From: Roseburia sp.
GTDB lineage: Bacteria > Bacillota > Clostridia > Lachnospirales > Lachnospiraceae
Direction of reading: 5' to 3'
Length of the DNA: 39,306 nucleotides
Assembly: GCA_023664725.1 (NCBI GenBank)
Contig: JAMPFA010000015.1
Span: forward strand, 1-39,306
Below are positions 33,704 to 39,306 of the stretch, piece by piece. Position numbers and translations under genes: made by a program. Position 1 is the stretch's first letter; each line of letters opens with the position of its first letter. The notes under the pieces are model-generated. The model made no database searches. It saw only the letters and a program-made list of their open reading frames with translations, and had not been told where the DNA came from.

Positions 33704-35095
33704 GTGGCTAAAAACAAGAAAGTAGTGCGGTATCGAAGGCCCTTTCATTTAAATATTGGATTTATCACTTTTGGAATTATTTTCATTTATATGACATTTT
33801 ATGTATATTCTTATATGACATCTACCCATACTTCAGTCTATGAAGTGGTGCAGGGAACCATTGCCATCAATAATTCTTACACAGGATTGGCGCTTAGGAC
33901 AGAGGAAGTTTTTCCCACGGACCGGGCAGGATCAATTAATTATTATGTAAAAGACGCCTCAAAGGTTGGAGCGGGAGATTTGGTCTATTCTGTGGACGCA
34001 GACGGCTATATTGCAAAACAGATCAATCAGGCCAGCCAGGATGCATCAACACTCTCGGGGGAAGATTTGACTGCTATTCAGAATAAGATTTCATCATATG
34101 GAAAAAGTTACAGTTGGAAGACATTTTATGAAATCTATACCTTTAAAAGTGATTTGAATTCCCAGATTTCGGAGGCGCTTAGTATGAATGCCTTAGATTC
34201 CATATCTGATGCAGTGACTCTTGCGGAGAGCAATGCCACGTTTCACAAGGGTACGTCGGCAAGGGACGGGATCGTAGTGTATTATACAGACGGCTATGAG
34301 GGGATCACTACAGAAAATTTTGCTGCCGATATGTTTGATGAATCAAAGTATGTAAAAGTAAATTTGAAGGACAGGCCCTCTGTGGAATCCGGAGAGGCCG
34401 CTTATAAAATTATCACAAACGAGAACTGGGATCTTGTTATTCCCATTACAAATGATACAAAGCGTCTGTTAAGGGATTCCACCACCGTCCGGGTAAAATT
34501 TAAAAAGGACGGTTCCACCCTTCGGATTCCCTTTGAGACTGTGGAAAAGGAGGGGATTATCTACATGATCCTTTCTCTGCACAATTCTATGATACGATTT
34601 GCCACAGACCGTTTTGTGGAACTGGAGCTTTTATTTGATGAGGAAACTGGATTGAAAATCCCCAATTCATCTATCGCCGCCAAAGATTTCTTCACTCTTC
34701 CCATGGAATATTTCCAAAGGGGAGACAATTCCAACAGAGAAGGCGTTATGGTTCGGCGCACAGACAAAAACGGAGAAGTAACAGAACAGTTTGTTGTGCC
34801 TGAAATTTATTTTGCCACGGAGTATGAATATTATGTGGACGGGGAAGATATTTCTGATGGTGACGTGATTTTAAAACCAAATTCCAGCGACACTTATACG
34901 GTACATGAAACGGCAAAATTGAACGGAATTTACAGCATTAACAAAGGATATGCGGTATTTAAGCAGATTGATATTATTTATCAGAATAATGAATATGCCA
35001 TTATACGAAGTGACACAGATTACGGAATTTCATTGTATGACCATATTGCCTTAGACGGCAGCACAGTAACAGAAAATGCATTGATAAACGAATAA
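33704..35095 (+). CDS. HlyD-like membrane-anchored protein in the division cluster
   Basis: A 463-residue protein starting at a GTG at 33704 with AAGGCGG 7 to 8 bases upstream; the upstream frame lies within the promoter. One membrane segment is at about residues 18-40 (IGFITFGIIFIYMTFYVYSY). The rest is extracellular, with a biotinyl/lipoyl-like part (DASKVGAGDLVYSVDADGYIAKQ), a helical region (residues about 105-180) and beta-rich modules (RDGIVVYYTDGYEGITTENF, ATVRVKF-like strands), as in HlyD-type adaptors. Such proteins sit upstream of yggS-sepF in many Lachnospiraceae. No ABC or RND partner is nearby, so a cell-wall or division role is a possibility rather than classic efflux. Confidence 0.75.
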   Translation: MAKNKKVVRYRRPFHLNIGFITFGIIFIYMTFYVYSYMTSTHTSVYEVVQGTIAINNSYTGLALRTEEVFPTDRAGSINYYVKDASKVGAGDLVYSVDADGYIAKQINQASQDASTLSGEDLTAIQNKISSYGKSYSWKTFYEIYTFKSDLNSQISEALSMNALDSISDAVTLAESNATFHKGTSARDGIVVYYTDGYEGITTENFAADMFDESKYVKVNLKDRPSVESGEAAYKIITNENWDLVIPITNDTKRLLRDSTTVRVKFKKDGSTLRIPFETVEKEGIIYMILSLHNSMIRFATDRFVELELLFDEETGLKIPNSSIAAKDFFTLPMEYFQRGDNSNREGVMVRRTDKNGEVTEQFVVPEIYFATEYEYYVDGEDISDGDVILKPNSSDTYTVHETAKLNGIYSINKGYAVFKQIDIIYQNNEYAIIRSDTDYGISLYDHIALDGSTVTENALINE

Positions 35096-35112
35096 AAAGG
35101 AAGAGGGAAAAA

Positions 35113-35805
35113 ATGTTAGCAGAGAATTTGAAACAAGTGGAGGAAAATATAAAGAATGCCTGCGAGAAATCAGGGCGAAAGAGAGAGGAAGTCACACTGG
35201 TTGCGGTGAGCAAAACAAAACCTGTTTCTATGCTGCAGGAGATTTATGACTGCGGAATCCGGGATTTTGGAGAGAATAAAGTGCAGGAAATCTGTGAGAA
35301 GAGAGAGAAAATGCCTACGGATATCAGATGGCATATGATTGGACATCTCCAGAGAAATAAGGTAAAATATATTATCAGAGACGTGGAATTGATACATTCT
35401 GTGGACACCTATCGGCTAGCGGAAGAAATCAATATTCAGGCCAAAAAGATAAAGCGCATCGTTCCGATCCTGATCGAGGTAAACGTTGCTGGAGAAACAA
35501 CAAAATTTGGTATCTCTGCCCAGGAAACGCTGCAGCTTGTCACAGAAATTTCAAAACTTGACAGTGTCTGTATCAAAGGTCTTATGACTATTGCTCCATT
35601 TGTAGAAAATTCTGAGGACAACAGAGCTTATTTTCAGAAAATAAAGGAATTATCTGTTGACATAGCCGCTAAAAACATTGATAATGTATCTATGGATATT
35701 CTATCTATGGGAATGACCGGAGATTATATGGTGGCGATAGAAGAGGGCGCTACCATTGTCCGGGTGGGAACTGGTATTTTCGGTGCCAGAAATTATAATA
35801 AATAG
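35113..35805 (+). CDS. yggS: PLP-binding homeostasis protein YggS/YlmE
   Basis: A 230-residue YggS/PROSC family protein that buffers pyridoxal phosphate in the cytoplasm. The PLP lysine is K34 in VAVSKTKP; DFGENKVQE, WHMIGHLQRNKVKYI, GLMTIAPF and SMGMTGDYMVAIEEGATIVRVGTGIFG follow, as expected. AAAAGGAAGAGGG precedes the ATG. It lies 17 bases after the HlyD-like gene and 13 before sepF, the order of the Firmicutes ylmE-ylmF pair. Confidence 0.96.
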   Translation: MLAENLKQVEENIKNACEKSGRKREEVTLVAVSKTKPVSMLQEIYDCGIRDFGENKVQEICEKREKMPTDIRWHMIGHLQRNKVKYIIRDVELIHSVDTYRLAEEINIQAKKIKRIVPILIEVNVAGETTKFGISAQETLQLVTEISKLDSVCIKGLMTIAPFVENSEDNRAYFQKIKELSVDIAAKNIDNVSMDILSMGMTGDYMVAIEEGATIVRVGTGIFGARNYNK

Positions 35806-35818
35806 TTAGGAGAATTTC

Positions 35819-36337
35819 ATGGGAGTACTTGATAGCTTTTTAAATATGATGCGTTTAAATCCAGATGACGAAGATGATTTTTACGATGACGATTACTATG
35901 AAGAAGATGAACCGCCGGTAAGCAAGAAAGCATCTCGCAAGGAAAAGACAGAATCTTTCCGGGAAGAACCCTATGAGCCGCCAGCTGCCAAGAATAAGTC
36001 TGCACAGAAAATTACGCCTATGCGCCCTGTAAAGAAGCAGGGAGTTAGCGGTATGGAGGTCTGCGTGATAAAACCAACCACTGTGGAGGATGCGAGGGAG
36101 ATTACGGAGACATTGTTGTCTAACCGTACAGTGGTATTGAACGTGGAAGGACTTGATGTGGAGATTGCACAGAGAATTATCGACTTTACTTCCGGCTCCT
36201 GTTTTGCAATCAGCGGCAATCTTCAGAAAATATCAAATTACATTTTTATTATTACACCGGCTTCTGTAGATATATCCGGTGATTTCCTGAATTTGGTGGA
36301 TTCTTTCAGCAATTCGGGAATACATACAGATATTTAG
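35819..36337 (+). CDS. sepF: Cell division protein SepF
   Basis: A 172-residue SepF. The N-terminus (MGVLDSFLNMMRLNP) is the membrane-binding amphipathic helix. An acidic, then Lys-rich linker spans residues 17-75, and the C-terminal core has VCVIKPTTVEDAREITETLLSNRTVVLNVEGLD and DFTSGSCFAISGNLQKISNYIFIITP. SepF links FtsZ to the membrane and shapes the septum. It is followed 7 bases later by ylmH. Confidence 0.96.
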   Translation: MGVLDSFLNMMRLNPDDEDDFYDDDYYEEDEPPVSKKASRKEKTESFREEPYEPPAAKNKSAQKITPMRPVKKQGVSGMEVCVIKPTTVEDAREITETLLSNRTVVLNVEGLDVEIAQRIIDFTSGSCFAISGNLQKISNYIFIITPASVDISGDFLNLVDSFSNSGIHTDI

Positions 36338-36344
36338 GTGGCTT

Positions 36345-37118
36345 ATGAAAGATCAGGAAGAAGAAATTTTACTAAAAAAGCGTTTTATTGACTTATCCCG
36401 TCTGGCAGACAAAAGGGATATTGTAACTTTCAGCAATTTTTTAAATCTGAATGAAATAAATCTGTTTTACCAGATTACTTCGGAATTGGTGACACAGTAT
36501 CAGCTTTTCGGAGGATATGAATTTGCAGAGCGTCAGATGGTGGCTTTTATCTCTGATGCTCTTTCTTATGCCCAGGATACAAGTGACATTCATTTTCCCA
36601 TTTCCTGTTTAAAATTTGTGCCGGCAAACCCTAAATTTGCAGAGGAGCTCACCCACCGGGATATCCTTGGGGCGTTGATGAGCCTTGGAATCGAACGCTC
36701 CAAAATCGGGGATATCCGGGTAGACGGCGACACTTACTACGTGTTTTGCGAGGAGGAGCTTTCCGGCTACCTCTTGGACGCCCTGACTATGGTGCGCCAC
36801 ACGGCGGTGCGGGGGGAGGCTGTGGCGGCGGAGGCCATCTGCATCCAGCAGAAATTTCAGGAGATAGAGGGAATCGTATCCTCCAACCGGATAGACGGCA
36901 TTGTGGCGTTCCTCACGGGGAAGGCCAGGGCCAAGAGCGCTACCCTGATCCAGGGGCAGAAGGTGTTTCTCAATGAGAGAACCGTGGTTTCCAACTCCCA
37001 GGAATGTAAGGAAAATGACGTGATATCCATCCGGGGGTATGGAAAGTACGTCTTTTTGGGGTGTTCCGGTGAAACCCGGAAAGGCCGGGTCAAGATTCAT
37101 CTGAAAAAATATGTGTAA
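36345..37118 (+). CDS. ylmH: YlmH-like S4-domain RNA-binding protein
   Basis: A 257-residue member of the YlmH family, which associates with ribosomes. The N-terminal half (residues 1-80) is followed by RSKIGDIRVDGDTYYVFCEEELSGYLLDALTMVRHTAV, then the S4 RNA-binding domain near residues 180-257 (SNRIDGIVAFLTGKARAKSATLIQGQKVFLNERTVVS...GYGKYVFLG). The notable feature is base composition: 36361-36480 is about 28 percent G+C by hand count and 36721-36840 about 64 percent. The change near 36640 lies within the coding sequence. The gene precedes aroB by 13 bases. Confidence 0.9.
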   Translation: MKDQEEEILLKKRFIDLSRLADKRDIVTFSNFLNLNEINLFYQITSELVTQYQLFGGYEFAERQMVAFISDALSYAQDTSDIHFPISCLKFVPANPKFAEELTHRDILGALMSLGIERSKIGDIRVDGDTYYVFCEEELSGYLLDALTMVRHTAVRGEAVAAEAICIQQKFQEIEGIVSSNRIDGIVAFLTGKARAKSATLIQGQKVFLNERTVVSNSQECKENDVISIRGYGKYVFLGCSGETRKGRVKIHLKKYV

Positions 37119-37131
37119 AAGGAGAGTTCCT

Positions 37132-38220
37132 ATGTCAAAATTGATTAACGTTTCCTATGAGGGAAAGCCCTGTTACCGCATTGTGTTGGAGCAGGATTTT
37201 CATTCCCTGACGGCAGAGCTGATTGCGGCAGGGTGTGCCAAGGACCAGAAGGTGTGCATTGTCACGGACAGCAATCTTTCCAATCTTCATTTAACGGAGC
37301 TTACAAGCCAGCTTAAAACTTTTTTTCACAATGTGATTTCCTTCACCTTTCCAGCGGGGGAGGAGAACAAGAATCTGGAAGTGGTGGAGCAGGTGTACGA
37401 GACCTTGATTGTCAACCGCTTTGACAGGCATGACTTGCTGGTGGCCTTTGGCGGCGGCGTGGTGGGGGACTTAACCGGGTTTACGGCGGCCACCTACCTG
37501 CGGGGCATTGACTTTATCCAGATTCCCACCAGCCTGCTCTCCCAGGTGGACAGCAGCATCGGGGGAAAGACAGGGGTGGATTTCTCCAAATACAAAAATA
37601 TGGTGGGGGCGTTTTACCAGCCAAGGCTGGTGTACATGAATCTTTCCCTGTTAAACACCCTCCCAAGAGAGCAGTATATATCGGGAATGGGAGAAATCTT
37701 AAAGCACGGATTGATAAAGGACAAAGAATATTTTCACTGGATGCAGACCAACTATGCGTCGATTATGGATTTAGAGCCCTCCGTGGTGGAGGAGATGGTA
37801 TACCGCAGCTGCCTGATTAAGCGGGATGTGGTGGAGCGGGACCCCAAGGAAAAAGGGGAGCGTGCGCTTTTGAACTTTGGACACACCATCGGCCATGCGG
37901 TGGAAAAGCTGGCGGATTTCTCCCTCTATCATGGGCAGTGCGTGGGAATCGGCATGGCAGCGGCCAGTTCTATTTCCTGTGAGCTGGGCCATATCTCCAG
38001 GGAGGAGTACGAGGATATTCTGGAAACCTTAAAACACTTTGAAATACCGATAAAAGCAGAGAAGTTAAAAGCAGATGATATTCTTGCGGTAAGCAAATCC
38101 GACAAAAAAATGGTGGCTGGAAAGATAAAATTTGTTTTACTTTTTTCGGTGGGGAACGCCTACATCAACACGGAGCTTAATGAGGGGCAAATCTTGTCGG
38201 GAATCGCCTCCATTCTATAA
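37132..38220 (+). CDS. aroB: 3-dehydroquinate synthase AroB
   Basis: AroB converts DAHP to 3-dehydroquinate, step two of the shikimate pathway, using NAD and a divalent metal. The 362-residue protein shows the NAD site DLLVAFGGGVVGDLTGFTAATYLRGI, the substrate/phosphate segment PTSLLSQVDSSIGGKTGVDFSKYKNMVGAFYQP, the catalytic E..K in SGMGEILKHGLI, and the metal motif FGHTIGHAVE. All are intact. AAAGGAG lies 7 bases before ATG 37132; upstream in-frame starts lack one. It sits between ylmH and lspA, where divIVA is usual, and no other aromatic-pathway gene is nearby. It is GC-rich like the end of ylmH. Confidence 0.95.
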   Translation: MSKLINVSYEGKPCYRIVLEQDFHSLTAELIAAGCAKDQKVCIVTDSNLSNLHLTELTSQLKTFFHNVISFTFPAGEENKNLEVVEQVYETLIVNRFDRHDLLVAFGGGVVGDLTGFTAATYLRGIDFIQIPTSLLSQVDSSIGGKTGVDFSKYKNMVGAFYQPRLVYMNLSLLNTLPREQYISGMGEILKHGLIKDKEYFHWMQTNYASIMDLEPSVVEEMVYRSCLIKRDVVERDPKEKGERALLNFGHTIGHAVEKLADFSLYHGQCVGIGMAAASSISCELGHISREEYEDILETLKHFEIPIKAEKLKADDILAVSKSDKKMVAGKIKFVLLFSVGNAYINTELNEGQILSGIASIL

Positions 38221-38274
38221 CAAACTGAATTGTAGAATGAACATATAATAAAAATACCACTGAGGGCAGATTGC

Positions 38275-38808
38275 ATGAAAAAAATATTAAATAATCGAAG
38301 TAAAACCAAGGTTATAGATGGGATTTTAATAATTTTATTCCTGATTATACTGGATCAGGCCACCAAGTACCTGGCCGTTCTCCACCTGAAAGACGCCCCG
38401 CCGCTGGAATTGATACCGGGGGTCTTTGAACTGTACTACCTGGAGAACCGGGGAGCGGCTTTCAGCATCCTCTGGGGGCAGAAAAATTTCTTTGTCATCC
38501 TCACGGCATTCCTTTTTCTAATCATGTTTTATTTATATCTGCGGATGCCGGAAGATAAACGTTTCAAATGGGCAAAGCTTGTCTTTATCCTCCTGATGGG
38601 CGGGGCAGTGGGGAACCTGATTGACCGGGTGCGCCAGGAGTATGTGGTGGATTTCTTCTATTTTAAGTTAATTAATTTCGCCGTTTTTAACGTGGCGGAC
38701 ATTTATATCACCGTGGGGGCGTTTCTCTTTGTTTTGACCTTCTGTTTCTACTACAAGGAGGAAGAAATGGAGAAAATTTTGCCATTTTTAAAAAAGAAAG
38801 AAAAATAA
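38275..38808 (+). CDS. lspA: Lipoprotein signal peptidase LspA
   Basis: A 177-residue aspartic peptidase that cleaves prolipoprotein signal peptides at the lipobox. Four hydrophobic segments are visible. The catalytic pair lies in GGAVGNLIDRV and in FNVADIYIT, and YLENRGAAFSILW matches the conserved first loop. It would process the lipoproteins of this window, such as the DUF3048 and carboxypeptidase proteins. GAGGGC precedes the ATG. A TATAAT at 38244-38249 lies about 25 bases before the start, but no -35 fits, so a separate promoter is unproven. Confidence 0.95.
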   Translation: MKKILNNRSKTKVIDGILIILFLIILDQATKYLAVLHLKDAPPLELIPGVFELYYLENRGAAFSILWGQKNFFVILTAFLFLIMFYLYLRMPEDKRFKWAKLVFILLMGGAVGNLIDRVRQEYVVDFFYFKLINFAVFNVADIYITVGAFLFVLTFCFYYKEEEMEKILPFLKKKEK

Positions 38809-38811
38809 ATT

Positions 38812-39306
38812 ATGGAAAAATTAATGAGATTTCAGGTAGAAGAGCAGGAAGTTAGCTTTCGATTAGATAAATTTCTTTTTGAGAAACTTTCCAATGTTTC
38901 CGATTCCCACTCCTTTTCCCGCTCCTTTATCCAGAAATTAATCAAAGACAGATTTGTTTTTGTGGATGGCAGGAAAGAAAAATCAAATTACAAATTAAAG
39001 TTTGGACAGAACGTGGAAGTGACCATACCGGAGCCGGAGGAAACAGAGATTGTCCCGGAGGCGATTCCCCTTGATATTCTCTATGAGGATGGGGATATTT
39101 TAATCGTGAATAAACCAAAGGGCATGGTGGTGCATCCCTCCGCCGGGCATTACAGCGGCACCTTGGTAAATGCGGTGATGTTTCACTGTAAGGACAGCTT
39201 GTCCGGCATCAACGGGGAAATCCGGCCGGGAATCGTCCACCGGATTGATAAGGACACCACCGGCTCTCTGATTGTCTGCAAGAATGATGAAACCCACATC
39301 GCCATT
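38812..39306 (+). CDS. rluD: RluD-family rRNA pseudouridine synthase, 5' part (3' end outside window)
   Basis: The frame is open from the ATG at 38812 to the window edge, 165 residues. An N-terminal S4 domain (residues about 14-75, SFRLDKFLFEKLSN...FIQKLIKDRFVFVDGRK) is followed by the catalytic domain: LYEDGDILIVNKPKGMVVHPSAGHYSGTLVNAV and the active-site HRIDKDTTGSLIVCKND with the nucleophilic Asp. This is the RluA/RluD type; the precise target site cannot be told from half a protein. It follows lspA by 3 bases, the usual order. No strong ribosome site is seen, and coupling with lspA is likely. Confidence 0.92.
   Translation, partial: MEKLMRFQVEEQEVSFRLDKFLFEKLSNVSDSHSFSRSFIQKLIKDRFVFVDGRKEKSNYKLKFGQNVEVTIPEPEETEIVPEAIPLDILYEDGDILIVNKPKGMVVHPSAGHYSGTLVNAVMFHCKDSLSGINGEIRPGIVHRIDKDTTGSLIVCKNDETHIAI

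Overview
The window reads as a chromosomal segment of a spore-lineage Clostridia bacterium, most likely a Lachnospiraceae member. The reasons are the gene families (YqfD, a SpoVB/MurJ-type flippase, a BofC-like protein, an HI0933-type flavoprotein, a YnbB-type PLP enzyme, MutS-MutL-MiaA, Mre-Min-RodA and the YlmE-SepF-YlmH set), AGGAGG ribosome sites, and near-complete plus-strand coding. Genus cannot be fixed by eye. No rRNA, tRNA, CRISPR array, intact insertion sequence or prophage was seen.

Layout. 1-6.2 kb: a tightly packed run with the end of yqfD, phoH, a membrane protein with a decayed HD (PgpH/YqfF-like) domain, ybeY, a DUF3048 lipoprotein, a lipid-flippase-like protein and a BofC-like protein. 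6.2-12.6 kb: an accessory-looking stretch with a minus-strand metallophosphoesterase-rubrerythrin fusion, a YdcF-like membrane protein, a RhuM-family gene carrying a perfect 27-bp palindrome, a small gene remnant, a VapBC-like antitoxin/PIN toxin pair with its own promoter, a two-gene ABC exporter, and a 224-bp element of nested inverted repeats with 16-bp perfect ends. 12.6-22.4 kb: a GC-rich operon of two flavoproteins, mutS, mutL, miaA and a methionine gamma-lyase-like enzyme, starting from a clear promoter. A 39-bp tandem repeat lies between the two flavoprotein genes.

22.4-32.8 kb: an AT-richer cell-shape and division run: radC, mreB, mreC, mreD, PBP2, minC, minD, minE, rodA, mgsA and a D,D-carboxypeptidase lipoprotein. 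Sidewall synthesis (MreBCD, PBP2, RodA), septum placement (MinCDE) and peptide trimming (carboxypeptidase) are thus physically linked. 32.8-33.7 kb: a single-gene unit for a small unknown P-loop protein with its own promoter and terminator, then a minus-strand DUF378 protein and a compact divergent promoter region. 33.7-39.3 kb: a HlyD-like membrane protein, yggS, sepF, ylmH, aroB, lspA and the start of an rluD-family gene.

The most unusual signals are the 224-bp nested inverted-repeat element (12300-12523), the abrupt jump in base composition inside ylmH that leads into an aroB gene at the position where divIVA is commonly found, the loss of the HD dyad in the PgpH-like protein, the phosphoesterase-rubrerythrin fusion, and the palindrome inside the RhuM gene. 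Most of the remaining content is ordinary housekeeping sequence.
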